This document shows positions 41,858-51,398 of a stretch of 64,000 nt of DNA, piece after piece. Source of the DNA: an uncultured Colwellia sp. (GTDB lineage: Bacteria; Pseudomonadota; Gammaproteobacteria; Enterobacterales; Alteromonadaceae). The position numbers and the translations under genes are program-made. Below the pieces are notes generated by a model. The model did no database searches. It saw only the letters and a program-made list of their open reading frames with translations, and was not told where the DNA came from. Where the stretch lies: NCBI GenBank assembly GCA_913058145.1, contig CAJXQM010000015.1:1-64000 (forward strand). Direction: 5' to 3'. Each line of letters begins with the position of its first letter. Positions within the stretch are counted from its first letter, which is position 1.

Positions 41858-43747
41858 TTACCATTGAACATCAAACAAGAATTTTCCTTTCCTAGTACAA
41901 CATTTATATGTTCGCCACAGCGTAAATACATACGAATTAGAGTCCGAGGTTAAATCCAAATTATTACTCATTTGATTATGTGGACCACCACCATTAATAT
42001 AATTAGCACCATCCCATGCAACATCAGGGAATCGGTAGCAACCACTACCACGCTTGCCTTGAGGATAATTCAATTGCCAAGCATGTTTATCACTATGCTC
42101 TGTAACGCTAGAAATACCATAACTTTTTGTATTGCCGCCCGTTTCTGATGGAGGCCAATCATACGTTGATGATACATGAAGATTAATGCCCCCTGTATCA
42201 CCCGTATTATAACTTATAATACTACCTACTCTTTGAGCAGTAAGACCCGCAGAACGGTAGATAGATTGATTTTTAGTAAATCCCATTCTTGGATATAAAT
42301 ATCCCCAATAAATACCAAGGGCTGCATCTAAACTTGCTACTGGATTGGAAAAATCAAAATGACTACCGTAGTTATTAATATTACGAGGATTTGTAGTGAC
42401 ACTATCTCCCAATGAATTGAGTCTTTCACCAAGCCCAAGTCTCCACTCAGGATCGGTTTTTGTTGTGTAATAAGGTTTAAAAGGTATTACTTTAGAATAG
42501 CAAAAACTGGACACGTTAAGACTACTCATAATTTGCCCCAAAGCTACTTCATAAAGTACAAGGTAAGGATTACCAATCACAGTGACATCAAGTACATTAA
42601 AGTTTTCTCTCTTCTTTCCACCACCATCACTAGTTTGCGACCCCCTAACACCACTTTTAAGCGCACCAACATCTAACCCTAACAAGCTATGAAGGAATTT
42701 TCCTATCGTATCAACCGTTCCTGAAACCCACTCGATAGGGCCAATAATAGAATCTTTATCCGTAGCAGCTACTTCTACCATTAAGTCCGGTGATTTATGT
42801 TCAACAATTGCACTTACTTTAATTTTACAATAGAGAAAGCCACACTTAAGCCATGTACAAGCACCTTTAATAAAGCTGATACTATCAAAGCCAGCACATC
42901 CCATATCGAAAGTTTGTTCAAGGTGATCTATAACGCTGTAATCATCCACAGAGTTCATACTAAGCAATTCATTCAAGTTAGCCCCCCCAACACTTGCTGA
43001 ATCGACTAACTTTGGCGGTGACATCAGGTCATTAGGATCATCCGGCACAAAAGCCACTACAGCAGCAGTAGCTAGTGCCGCCCATTGCGTACCGGAACTG
43101 CTAGAATCTAATGGCGTAGTAACATTTGGTGTAGTGCCAGCCGCAGCATCGGCAGCATCGGCAGCATCGGCTACTGCTTGAGCCGTGAGTGCAGCTTCAT
43201 GCTCTGCTTGATAAGCATCAATTAGCATTTGTTCTTCTTTTGGTGTAACAGGTACACCATCGTTGTAATCTCTAAGCGCAGAGTTATAAACAAGCCAATG
43301 TTCTGTAGTGCTTAGGGTTTGATCAGCTTGAAACTTAATCTGTGCCAATCCAATACTATCTATTGGGCGTACAACACTATCCGCTATAGATTGAAGTGTT
43401 CCGGCTGTTGCTTGTCTGGTAACTACTAATGAATTACTGCTACTAGCTGCGGCATCAGCAAGAACATAAGCATCATAATATCCGTCAACAGTAGCAATAG
43501 GATCGCCATTCGCTAATGAGGCTGTATAGGTACTCCAAGCACTATCACGACTATTATCCGCAGCTGTGGCAGCATCTTGAGCAGTTAGAACAGCAGCATG
43601 ACCAGCTAGAGCAGCATCTTGAGCATCTTGCCATGTTTTTTCATCTGCAAGATAGGTGTTTTGATAATTTACAAAGTCAGTATAAGCATCAGCCATCGCG
43701 TAATTAACATTTAAAAATAAGATCATCAATAAAATCAATATACGCAT
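41858..43747 (-). CDS. TIGR03756 (PFL_4710, TraU-like) protein with long Ala-rich N-terminal extension
   Basis: From about residue 283 this 629-aa protein carries the conserved cysteine-rich part of the family (CTWLKCGFLYCKIKVSAIVE) and its length of about 350 aa. It is preceded, after a signal peptide, by about 260 extra residues rich in Ala, Asp and Gln (AQDAATAADNSRDSAWSTYT; ADAADAADAAAG) that resemble a coiled or filamentous surface domain. A 9-bp tandem repeat (CAGCATCGG on the plus strand, 43144-43170) encodes part of it. The family is needed for pilus/channel assembly. The extension may be exposed or a spacer; it is not usual for the family as I know it. Confidence 0.8.
   Translation of the reverse strand: MRILILLMILFLNVNYAMADAYTDFVNYQNTYLADEKTWQDAQDAALAGHAAVLTAQDAATAADNSRDSAWSTYTASLANGDPIATVDGYYDAYVLADAAASSSNSLVVTRQATAGTLQSIADSVVRPIDSIGLAQIKFQADQTLSTTEHWLVYNSALRDYNDGVPVTPKEEQMLIDAYQAEHEAALTAQAVADAADAADAAAGTTPNVTTPLDSSSSGTQWAALATAAVVAFVPDDPNDLMSPPKLVDSASVGGANLNELLSMNSVDDYSVIDHLEQTFDMGCAGFDSISFIKGACTWLKCGFLYCKIKVSAIVEHKSPDLMVEVAATDKDSIIGPIEWVSGTVDTIGKFLHSLLGLDVGALKSGVRGSQTSDGGGKKRENFNVLDVTVIGNPYLVLYEVALGQIMSSLNVSSFCYSKVIPFKPYYTTKTDPEWRLGLGERLNSLGDSVTTNPRNINNYGSHFDFSNPVASLDAALGIYWGYLYPRMGFTKNQSIYRSAGLTAQRVGSIISYNTGDTGGINLHVSSTYDWPPSETGGNTKSYGISSVTEHSDKHAWQLNYPQGKRGSGCYRFPDVAWDGANYINGGGPHNQMSNNLDLTSDSNSYVFTLWRTYKCCTRKGKFLFDVQW
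43144..43170 (+). repeat. Three 9-bp tandem repeats within the Ala-rich extension
   Basis: CAGCATCGG occurs three times in a row. On the coding strand it encodes repeated Ala-Asp-Ala units, which can expand or contract in frame. Confidence 0.7.
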
Positions 43748-44230
43748 TTATAACTCCCCTTTTTTTTCTAACCGTTTAAATATTCGCAGTGCATTTAATG
43801 GCCTTTCACCATAAATCACATATTTATCGTTAAACACAACCGCTGGCACTTTCTTAATCCCAAGGCTCATAGTTTTCTCAAATGTGATCAAACTTTGTTC
43901 GAGGCTTTTTCTAAGCGGAACAAATGACTTTGAATTGAATAAACGGGTAGCTTTGTATTTCAACTTTTGTACATCGACTTGTTTTGGGTTTATATTTTCA
44001 AGGCCCAGTTTTTTTGCAACATCCTTTTCATAATTAATCACGCCATCAACCAAATGCACTTGAACAGGTGTATTAACAGCATGTTTAAAACTAGTCATTT
44101 GAAATTGTTTGAGCATGTTCTCATCCGTGAAGACATCAACATGTTCTATCCTTACTTCAGCAGCATTCACTTGAGAAGTAAGGACACTCGACAACGCTAA
44201 AAAAGATAGAAGCAAATATTTATTCATCAC
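43748..44230 (-). CDS. Integrating conjugative element protein, TIGR03757 (PFL_4709) family
   Basis: This 160-aa exported protein has a signal peptide (NKYLLLSFLALSSVLTSQVNA) and a thioredoxin-fold-like layout: VDVFTDENM early, and a terminal GIKKVPAVVFNDKYVIYG block typical of the family (a TrbC-like module). The usual active-site cysteines are absent. It lies between traC (4-nt overlap) and the TraU-like gene, as in PFGI-1-type elements, and probably assists pilus assembly. Confidence 0.85.
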   Translation of the reverse strand: MMNKYLLLSFLALSSVLTSQVNAAEVRIEHVDVFTDENMLKQFQMTSFKHAVNTPVQVHLVDGVINYEKDVAKKLGLENINPKQVDVQKLKYKATRLFNSKSFVPLRKSLEQSLITFEKTMSLGIKKVPAVVFNDKYVIYGERPLNALRIFKRLEKKGEL

Positions 44231-47004
44231 TCAATCCCTCTTAATTTATCAAGGTTTTGACCTACCATCGTTGCCGCTTGCACTTCCGTAATATTATGCA
44301 ATTCCATTAGCTTTCTTCTTTCTGCTTTTTCTTCTTTTTCAGTCATTGCAATAGCTAAAAAATGAGAAGGCGGTATATTTCTAAAAAGCATTTCATCAAG
44401 CGAGGTCGAAAGAACAACACCTTCGGTATAGCAACGCTTTTGTTTTCTACATGAGGTCATCATGCGTTTGTTTTCTTCCGATAGTTCTTTAAACTTTGAA
44501 ATCTCTTCAACTTCGTTTTTTGTTGGACATAAGCACATCCACCAATCAATCATGTTAAGAAGTTTTTTCGCATCTTGTGGGAAATCGGCAAAGTTTTGAG
44601 TAGCAAGAATTGAAGATATACCTATTTTACGCTGTACCTTTACCGCTTTAACAAGGAACGGGGCAAGCATAGGGTTTGTTGTAATAACATGCGCTTCATC
44701 CGTCATTTGAACTATTTTTCTTTCGTCAAACTGGGTTTTTTCACCAAGGGCGTTAATATGGTTCATTAGACTGACATAAGTTAATGCCATTTGCGCTTCA
44801 TAACCATCTTTAGCGTATGTTGCTAAATCAATAATAGTTACGTCAGAGTCTTCCCACGTACCGCCACGCGTATTGAACATCTCACCATCAAAATCATGAC
44901 AGTAGGTATCAATAGACATAGCCATTTGCTTAGCTTTAGAGCGCATACTTGAATCAAACACTTTAGAATCTTTGTCATAAGATATTTCACGCAATTTATC
45001 TCGTAAATCTTCTGTTATCATCTCAATGCCATCAGCATGTTTTTCATGAGAGCATTCACGTATAGCGGCACTTACTAACCCTCTATCAGCTCGATTTAGT
45101 GATTCAAATTCCTTTTGTTCACCACCTGTAATCATTAACAATGCCGCCATGAGCATTTCACCCATTACATCACGTTGATCATCATCACTGATAACACTAT
45201 CCTCATCAACAACAGCTCTATTTCTCTTTTGAAGTCGGAGTGAGTCTTCTACAACTTTATGTGAATCAGAAAATGGGTTTAATGATACGCCAGCACCAGG
45301 TTTTAATTGTTTTTTGGTAACAGTAAGACCAAGGCTTTTCATGTAATCGCCTAACAATCCAAACGAGTTACCCAGTTCAAATATAAACAATCGCGGCCTA
45401 ATGGTTGCCATAATCATTGAAGCTAAATAACAAAGTGCCACTGACTTACCTGATCCCGTAGGCCCACCAATAAGCATGTGTGAATTTGAAGATCTATCTT
45501 TATCTAAGAAATCGAATGATAAAGGAGAGCCGCCACGGTTCCAAAAATTAATGACAGCATGACCACTCCCTTCAGAGCGACCATACAACAAGCTCATATT
45601 GATTATGTGCTGCATGTAGTAATGTTTTAAATAGTTATATTTCTTTTCAGTTTTTGCTTCAAAGGCCATTGGTAAATGCACTAAAAAAGCATTGTTAGCC
45701 AACGTATCACTTGAAGTAGGATAAACAATTACACCAGCCGAGCTTAACAATGATGTTGCATCTTTGGTTACACGTTCCAATTCTTCTAAATTTTTACCGC
45801 GCACATACACACCAAAAGAAGCTTTTACAATGTGTTGATTTCCACCAAGACCTTCTTTAATTTCATAGATAGCTTTTTGTGTTCGCGCAACTTCTGAAGT
45901 ATCACCGTTTGACTTGTTAAGCATTTTATCAACGTTCATTTCCACTTCAGATTGAGATTGGATCAGCATTGTTTGAGCCAAAACAGAACCTTCAGGTAAG
46001 TAATCAAGCATACAATTTGCTGCGCCCTTTTCACCTTTTAATAACTCACCAGTGAAAACCCCAGGTTGCGGTGCGCTTCTTATCATTCTAGCGCGTATAA
46101 ATCGTGTTGGTTCACCATTAAACATCCAACATCTATTATCAACATCACTATAAGCATCATCCATAACCATGCTTTCAGCTAAATCATAACCGTAAGGACG
46201 GTCTTCTTTATTTGGGTATTTCATTGACTTTAAAAAGTCTGATTTCTTATCAAAATACTCAGGATTTGGATTGAACCAATCTAATAACCAACCAAAAAAC
46301 TTAGCGCCATCATCACGATATGATTGAATGTTTGCTGATTGCATCTCAGATTGAAAGCGCGCACATACATCATTTAATTCATCTTCAGCAGAAAAGCTTT
46401 TCTTTTTAAGTTCACTTGCAGTTAATCTTCTATAAAAAACGATTTTACAACGTCTATATTGACCACGAAATTGTGTGTTAGTTACTTGTGTGTCCTCAAA
46501 TATACCATTTTCATTGTTAGCGATACCTTGATAATGTTTTTCCATTAAATCCAAGTATTCATTAGAAAACGCTGTGCCTTTGGCATGAGGGACCATGTTT
46601 TTTTCAATATCTTGTCTTATTTCACCAAGCCCTTTATCAGCATAACTAAATTGTTGAATGACCCAAGGAGAGCTTGCATTGATAAAGGTATCTTGAAAAA
46701 CACGCTGTAGATTTTCTCGATAATCTACAATGGTGTCATTTGAACGCCCTTCAGTTGGAATTGGCTTAATGGTAAATACCGCACCAACACTTTTACCGTC
46801 ATTTAATAAAAAACATTCTGAATCATCAAGGTATTCAATAAAAGGTAAAAAATCCACAAACGATTGTTTACTTCTTTGATAAAGTTTATCTATATCTTTT
46901 TGCGTAACGGCACTTGAAACAATAGGGTTTTTAAGTTTCATATATGCATGTTTTAAATGTCGGCTAATTTTAGTTTCTAACTTTTCAGACTTTTCAGAAC
47001 CCAT
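44227..47004 (-). CDS. traC: Conjugative T4SS ATPase TraC/VirB4 (TIGR03744)
   Basis: This 925-aa protein is the motor ATPase for pilus biogenesis. It has a TraC_F-type N-terminal domain and Walker A GGPTGSGKS near residues 511-519. Walker B lies in IVQMTDEAHVITTNP, and there are VirB4-type motifs such as SILATQNFADFP. It acts at the inner membrane. The gene starts directly at the end of the TIGR03751 lipoprotein gene. It is full length and intact, which argues that the T4SS is functional or only recently retired. Confidence 0.93.
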   Translation of the reverse strand: MGSEKSEKLETKISRHLKHAYMKLKNPIVSSAVTQKDIDKLYQRSKQSFVDFLPFIEYLDDSECFLLNDGKSVGAVFTIKPIPTEGRSNDTIVDYRENLQRVFQDTFINASSPWVIQQFSYADKGLGEIRQDIEKNMVPHAKGTAFSNEYLDLMEKHYQGIANNENGIFEDTQVTNTQFRGQYRRCKIVFYRRLTASELKKKSFSAEDELNDVCARFQSEMQSANIQSYRDDGAKFFGWLLDWFNPNPEYFDKKSDFLKSMKYPNKEDRPYGYDLAESMVMDDAYSDVDNRCWMFNGEPTRFIRARMIRSAPQPGVFTGELLKGEKGAANCMLDYLPEGSVLAQTMLIQSQSEVEMNVDKMLNKSNGDTSEVARTQKAIYEIKEGLGGNQHIVKASFGVYVRGKNLEELERVTKDATSLLSSAGVIVYPTSSDTLANNAFLVHLPMAFEAKTEKKYNYLKHYYMQHIINMSLLYGRSEGSGHAVINFWNRGGSPLSFDFLDKDRSSNSHMLIGGPTGSGKSVALCYLASMIMATIRPRLFIFELGNSFGLLGDYMKSLGLTVTKKQLKPGAGVSLNPFSDSHKVVEDSLRLQKRNRAVVDEDSVISDDDQRDVMGEMLMAALLMITGGEQKEFESLNRADRGLVSAAIRECSHEKHADGIEMITEDLRDKLREISYDKDSKVFDSSMRSKAKQMAMSIDTYCHDFDGEMFNTRGGTWEDSDVTIIDLATYAKDGYEAQMALTYVSLMNHINALGEKTQFDERKIVQMTDEAHVITTNPMLAPFLVKAVKVQRKIGISSILATQNFADFPQDAKKLLNMIDWWMCLCPTKNEVEEISKFKELSEENKRMMTSCRKQKRCYTEGVVLSTSLDEMLFRNIPPSHFLAIAMTEKEEKAERRKLMELHNITEVQAATMVGQNLDKLRGIE

Positions 47005-47405
47005 TATTTTTCACTCCAATTAATATTTACTTCAGATGGCAAAGCATATTCATCTTTTTCAAACATTTTAAATTCAGTCATAAAGGCTGGAATTGGTGAG
47101 CGATCTATTTCACTAAGTTTGTGATTAACAAACATATACAAGGTAGGGTTGGGTAATATGTTATAAACAGGACGCTTCATGTTATGAAGCGTATAACCGT
47201 CAGGATTGCTATCAGAGTATTCTAGTTGCTCATTCACCGCCAACCGTATTGATTGGCCTTCAGGTGAATGAACTCTTGAATTGTAGATATTAGAAATGGT
47301 AGTTGTAGATTGTGGTATTACGTCATTTTTACTAGAACAGCCGCTTAAATTAGTACAGGCCGCTATAGTTATTACTGTTATCAAAAAGTTGTTGCTGAGT
47401 GCCAT
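47004..47405 (-). CDS. Conjugative transfer lipoprotein, TIGR03751 family (TraV-like position)
   Basis: This 133-aa protein has a lipoprotein signal ending in the lipobox LSGC (VITIAACTNLSGC). A short soluble part containing NIYNSRVHSPEGQSIRLAVN and PNPTLYMFVNHKLS follows. It probably occupies the outer-membrane core of the T4SS in the role of TraV/VirB7. It overlaps the end of the TraB-like gene by 56 nt and traC by 1 nt. Confidence 0.85.
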   Translation of the reverse strand: MALSNNFLITVITIAACTNLSGCSSKNDVIPQSTTTISNIYNSRVHSPEGQSIRLAVNEQLEYSDSNPDGYTLHNMKRPVYNILPNPTLYMFVNHKLSEIDRSPIPAFMTEFKMFEKDEYALPSEVNINWSEK

Positions 47406-48834
47406 AGTTAGTCCTTCGCCCGATAGGGTTATAGTCGATAGGTATTTCTCGCTCGAAGTGTAACGTCATTTTTGTTGCTGGTGGGAGATAGACGGCATCG
47501 AAGGAATTTTGTTGTCTTTCTTCAAGCCAATTAGTCGTTTCATTTAAACTTTCACTTGCCATTTTACCGGCTACGTATGCGCTCGTATCACCACCCACAC
47601 TAGTCGTAATAGATTCACCACGATATTGAGTATCTACTTGTGATTCTGAATATGCTTCAGCTCCAACTTGCAAAGCAGTTAAACCAATTTGTTGCCCCAA
47701 GTATGAAGCCCCGTTTGAAATAAATGCTCCTTCAATACAAGGTACGCCAGCGTTATCAGATATATAACCTAAACTCTCTTCTTCACCCGTTTTCGCTACC
47801 TCACCCTCTTCAAGCGTTGGATAAGAAGAAATTGTGCCATCTTGGAATGTAAAGGTGATGTAATCTATTGTGCCTTGCACACACGACAAAGCGTAATCGC
47901 CTGAAGCTCTACCGCCAACAATAGCGGATTCTAAGCCATCTACGGTAATTCCGTTTGAAGCAAGGTTTTCTTGATTCAAAAGTACTTTAAACTTGTAGGG
48001 ATCTACTATTTGACCACCAACAGGGATCCTACCGATTAAGGCCGTTAATGAAATAGTATCAATACCAGTTCCACCACGCGGTATAGTGGCAAATTTTACT
48101 AAATCTGGTTCTATTACGCGCTGAGTTACTGAATCAATTTCAGGCTTACCTTTCAATAAATCATTCAGTTTAGGTATAAAGGTTTGTGTGTTTCCTTCTT
48201 TATCTATCACTTCCAATGAATCCATTGGTTCAATCCATGTGATTTCATCTTCTACAGCGACAGGTGCTTTTTCAGCGGTGTTTGTAGCACTTTTAAGTTG
48301 AGGGATATCATTTCTTTTCTTTAGAAAAGGCAATTTAAAAGATTTTCTAGCTTGTACAGGAAACTCACCTTCATCCAACGTTTTAGGTTTAACTTCTTCA
48401 TCATCTTTAACCGCCTGTGATAAAAAATTACCTTCCATTAGTAATACTTTATCTTTAAAGTAATTAAGTTGTTCTTCAAGTTTTTTAACTTTTGGGCTAT
48501 CCATAAGTTCATCAACTTTCATTTCTAATTTTTTTGCTTTTGTCGCTTTTTCTTTTTCTTTTTTCTTTAATGATGCTACTTGTGCATTCAATGTTCTGAT
48601 CGTGTCATTTGCTGTATCACCATCGACACCAAGCATTACTTCATCTACGTTTACGGTATCTACATCTTCAGCTACAAGCGTTGTACTTGCGCCTACTCGC
48701 ACCGTTTCCACATCAACAACCGTTTCCGCATTAGGTTGTGAGCCGTTATTTTTAATTACAAAGAACAAGATGCTAATAGCTATTGCACCGATTATAAATA
48801 CTAATTTACTAGCTATTGGATTGGATCGTGCCAT
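47350..48834 (-). CDS. TraB/VirB10-like protein, TIGR03752 (PFL_4705) family
   Basis: This 494-aa protein has an N-terminal membrane helix (KLVFIIGAIAISILFFVI) and a coiled coil (TIRTLNAQVASLKKKEKEKA). A C-terminal VirB10/TraB-type domain follows (GIDTISLTALIGRIPVGGQI; MTLHFEREIPIDYN). It should span the envelope as part of the core complex with the TraK- and TraV-like proteins. It overlaps both neighbouring genes, consistent with a tight operon. Confidence 0.88.
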   Translation of the reverse strand: MARSNPIASKLVFIIGAIAISILFFVIKNNGSQPNAETVVDVETVRVGASTTLVAEDVDTVNVDEVMLGVDGDTANDTIRTLNAQVASLKKKEKEKATKAKKLEMKVDELMDSPKVKKLEEQLNYFKDKVLLMEGNFLSQAVKDDEEVKPKTLDEGEFPVQARKSFKLPFLKKRNDIPQLKSATNTAEKAPVAVEDEITWIEPMDSLEVIDKEGNTQTFIPKLNDLLKGKPEIDSVTQRVIEPDLVKFATIPRGGTGIDTISLTALIGRIPVGGQIVDPYKFKVLLNQENLASNGITVDGLESAIVGGRASGDYALSCVQGTIDYITFTFQDGTISSYPTLEEGEVAKTGEEESLGYISDNAGVPCIEGAFISNGASYLGQQIGLTALQVGAEAYSESQVDTQYRGESITTSVGGDTSAYVAGKMASESLNETTNWLEERQQNSFDAVYLPPATKMTLHFEREIPIDYNPIGRRTNYGTQQQLFDNSNNYSGLY

Positions 48835-49645
48835 TTTTAGCCCCCTTGGTTACTAATTTCTTAGGTTGATTATATAAAGAACCTGATAATGGTTTGTCGG
48901 TAATTAAGTACAACATAGTCGTATCTCCGGCAACATTCTTTTGATTAACTTGTGTCATTTGAGACGTAGAAAACTGAAAATCAGCATTAATATCTAAATG
49001 ATTAATAACTTGTTTAACAGGTGTTTTATTTACAAGTTTTATCGCTGTCAAATGCATCTTTCCGGCCTTAAACACAGCAACCGCAGTCGCAGAAAAGACG
49101 TTTGAACTAGTACCAGTAAACAGCGTAGAAAGGTCTGACTTTTTAATTCGTTGCATTCTAATAAGCGGATTGTTTTTCATTAATCTATCTGGACCATAAA
49201 AAGAACGCGCAGCAAAACGAGTTAACTGAATGGGAGTTACATTACCCATGACATTAGTTGAAGAGCTTGAATAACGTTCCTCGCCAGCAAGCAACGAAGG
49301 TACTTCAATTTCAAGATTAGGTAAGTCTCGCACTTCAGTTGTAGAAGTGAGATCTATTAAAATAATTTCATTGTTAGATTTTAATCTAAGTTTAAATCTA
49401 GTTTTAGGAAATTCCTTTAATGCAGTTAAGTAAATATACCCTTGTGCTGATTCAGATTTTAAATACGGCTTTATAGATGCAGGAACGCCTATTACAACAT
49501 TGTCATCAACTTGTATAATCCGTTCTTTGCCTACTTGAAGGTTTACTTTTAATGGTATGTTCTTCCATTTTATCGTTTGTGCCGCATAACTATTAAGGCT
49601 ACAAAGCATAAAGAATATAACCAGTAATTTTATCATTTTCATCAT
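48809..49645 (-). CDS. TraK/VirB9-like protein, TIGR03749 (PFL_4704) family
   Basis: This 278-aa periplasmic protein has a signal peptide (IKLLVIFFMLCSLNSYA) and two beta-rich domains (LKVNLQVGKERIIQVDDN; GYIYLTALKEFPKTRFKL). It ends with MLYLITDKPLSGSLYN. It corresponds to the VirB9/TraK component of the outer-membrane core complex. Overlaps with both neighbours show operon organisation. Confidence 0.87.
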   Translation of the reverse strand: MMKMIKLLVIFFMLCSLNSYAAQTIKWKNIPLKVNLQVGKERIIQVDDNVVIGVPASIKPYLKSESAQGYIYLTALKEFPKTRFKLRLKSNNEIILIDLTSTTEVRDLPNLEIEVPSLLAGEERYSSSSTNVMGNVTPIQLTRFAARSFYGPDRLMKNNPLIRMQRIKKSDLSTLFTGTSSNVFSATAVAVFKAGKMHLTAIKLVNKTPVKQVINHLDINADFQFSTSQMTQVNQKNVAGDTTMLYLITDKPLSGSLYNQPKKLVTKGAKNGTIQSNS

Positions 49646-50271
49646 TAATTCCCTTTAGGAATAATACGTTTAGGTGAAGAATCAAAACCAGCAAGTTTAA
49701 TGCCCCAAGGATTACAGTCGGGATTGGTATCATCTTTGATTAATATAAGGGGGAATCTAACAGAAACATCTTTAATGAGCGTGTCTTCGATTGTTTCTTG
49801 TATGTTCATATCAAGTAGTACAACCCACTTATCCTTACTTATTGTCACAACGTTTTTTGGATCGAATCCTTTGTTGCTTGCTTCACGAACTAGGCGTGTT
49901 CTGTTTTTTGTTTCTCCACGATTACTACGTTCTTGATGTATCAGCGCTAAATTTTCAGCGAAATCAGGTGTTAAATAACAACGATAAACATCAAGCAGTT
50001 TAGGGGCTTCACTGTAACCATCCTTTTCCCAAGTGTTTATTTTTTGAAATAAGTAATGAGAGAATGAATATAAATTAGGTCTTGGTACTTCGCCAGGATT
50101 CAAGACAGCACCACGTTCTAGGTCAGGAGGGATATGAACAGTTATTCTTTCACTTACACCCGACAAAGAATAAGTTTGCCATAGAACAATTGCAATTAGA
50201 CCAATACAAAAAAAGCGCAAATCTCTTATGCGCTTTTCTTGGTGACTCATAAAACTTTTTGCTACCGACAT
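49645..50271 (-). CDS. TraE/VirB8-like protein, TIGR03746 (PFL_4703) family
   Basis: This 208-aa protein has one N-terminal membrane helix (LRFFCIGLIAIVLWQTYSL) and a periplasmic domain beginning ITVHIPPDLERGAVLNPGEV, then PNLYSFSHYLFQKINTW, typical of the family. It is the VirB8/TraE-type inner-membrane scaffold. It overlaps the preceding gene by 1 nt. Confidence 0.87.
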   Translation of the reverse strand: MSVAKSFMSHQEKRIRDLRFFCIGLIAIVLWQTYSLSGVSERITVHIPPDLERGAVLNPGEVPRPNLYSFSHYLFQKINTWEKDGYSEAPKLLDVYRCYLTPDFAENLALIHQERSNRGETKNRTRLVREASNKGFDPKNVVTISKDKWVVLLDMNIQETIEDTLIKDVSVRFPLILIKDDTNPDCNPWGIKLAGFDSSPKRIIPKGN

Positions 50272-50666
50272 TAGTTTTTCCTCTTCTTTACAGGTTTCAT
50301 TCTTTCACAAGAAAAATTTTGGTTTTTGGTTAAAACATCTGACTTTATATGAAACCACCCAGAAATCATTAACCTGTAATCAAGCCAAACAATATCAGCT
50401 GGCCTTTTTTCTTTTTCTTTCGCTATTTTTCTACCAACAAATCCGATACTTAATATTCCGATAATAAGAGACACACCAAAAGCTAAAACCCATATCCCTG
50501 TAAAAAAGCCAATTAGCGGCAGAAATATTAGTAACGAAAATCCTTGAAGAACAAGGGCTATCGTAAACAGCTCGTCACCGGTTAAACCGGCAACGACAGG
50601 TGGTTCAAAGTCCAATCTTTCAAGAGTATTTCTCAGAGAGTGGTTTGTGCCATCAAAGTTCTTCAT
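50271..50666 (-). CDS. T4SS inner-membrane protein, TIGR03750 family
   Basis: This 131-aa protein begins with the conserved LRNTLERLDFEPPVVAGLT segment. It has two membrane helices (VLQGFSLLIFLPLIGFFTGI; VLAFGVSLIIGILSIGFVG) followed by a basic cytoplasmic stretch and WLDYRLMI. It corresponds in position to TraL/VirB3 of the pilus export machinery. Confidence 0.87.
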   Translation of the reverse strand: MKNFDGTNHSLRNTLERLDFEPPVVAGLTGDELFTIALVLQGFSLLIFLPLIGFFTGIWVLAFGVSLIIGILSIGFVGRKIAKEKEKRPADIVWLDYRLMISGWFHIKSDVLTKNQNFSCERMKPVKKRKN

Positions 50667-51059
50667 TTAGAACATTGACATTGCGTTAGTTAGTAACCAA
50701 ATAACGCCTGATGCAATTACAACACCGCCAATCACTGAGCCACCTAAGTCACGGTATGTACCATTACCATCACTGATCTCTCCGTAAGTTTGGATAGCAT
50801 TTTGCGCTACGCGGAAGAAAGCATAAGCACCAACGAGAATGCCTAATAATGTAATACCATCAACTAAGTAGTTTTCTACCGGACTTAGGTAAGTAGAACC
50901 CGTTGCACTACCACCAGTTGTAGGAGCTGTAGGTAATGCAGCCATAGCACTAGTACCAACAGTCATTAGTGCAGTGGCACATGCTGTTTTCACTAAGCCA
51001 GCGCGAATTTTCATGTTTTGTAAGATGTTGTTTTTCTTTAACGTTATGCTATTTTTCAT
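50667..51059 (-). CDS. Pilin-like membrane protein, TIGR03745 family
   Basis: This 130-aa protein has a long N-terminal signal segment ending near MTVGTSAMAALP. Two membrane helices follow (YLVDGITLLGILVGAYAFFR; VIGGVVIASGVIWLLTNAM) with a polar loop between them (GEISDGNGTYRDLGG). Size and layout are those of VirB2/TraA-like pilins, and it is probably the main pilus subunit. It is encoded in the usual place between the TIGR03758 and TIGR03750 genes. Confidence 0.85.
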   Translation of the reverse strand: MKNSITLKKNNILQNMKIRAGLVKTACATALMTVGTSAMAALPTAPTTGGSATGSTYLSPVENYLVDGITLLGILVGAYAFFRVAQNAIQTYGEISDGNGTYRDLGGSVIGGVVIASGVIWLLTNAMSMF

Positions 51060-51108
51060 TGTGTTTCACCTTATAGTAGACAATGAGTTTTAAAGGCGTA
51101 TTTTTAAT

Positions 51109-51396
51109 TTAAGTATTAAATATCAAATACATGGTTATCGTAGTAATCATTATTATTCTGATCGGTGTATTGATCAGAAAACTGGTATTTCTTTTTCCTG
51201 AAGCCCAAGTTGTATAAACTTCGGACAACATCCAAGCTGCTGATAACAAACAAGCTACTCCGGCAAGACCAGCAAGAAGAGCATGGAAATCAAAAACATC
51301 TGGTAAACCTAAACCTCCACCAAAATCAAAAGCATTTTGAATACAAGCGTCATAACTACTGGTTGTTGCATCGTGGCAAGGATCAGTAACAGCCAT
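51109..51396 (-). CDS. T4SS membrane protein, TIGR03758 (PFL_4701) family
   Basis: This 95-aa protein has two membrane helices: FHALLAGLAGVACLLSAAWM, then after YTTWASGKRN the segment RIIMITTITMYLIF. The W-x(5)-Y-x-W-x-x-G pattern is typical of the family. It is adjacent to the pilin-like and RAQPRD genes, as in other GI-type elements. Its exact role is unknown. Confidence 0.85.
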   Translation of the reverse strand: MAVTDPCHDATTSSYDACIQNAFDFGGGLGLPDVFDFHALLAGLAGVACLLSAAWMLSEVYTTWASGKRNTSFLINTPIRIIMITTITMYLIFNT

Positions 51397-51398
51397 GC

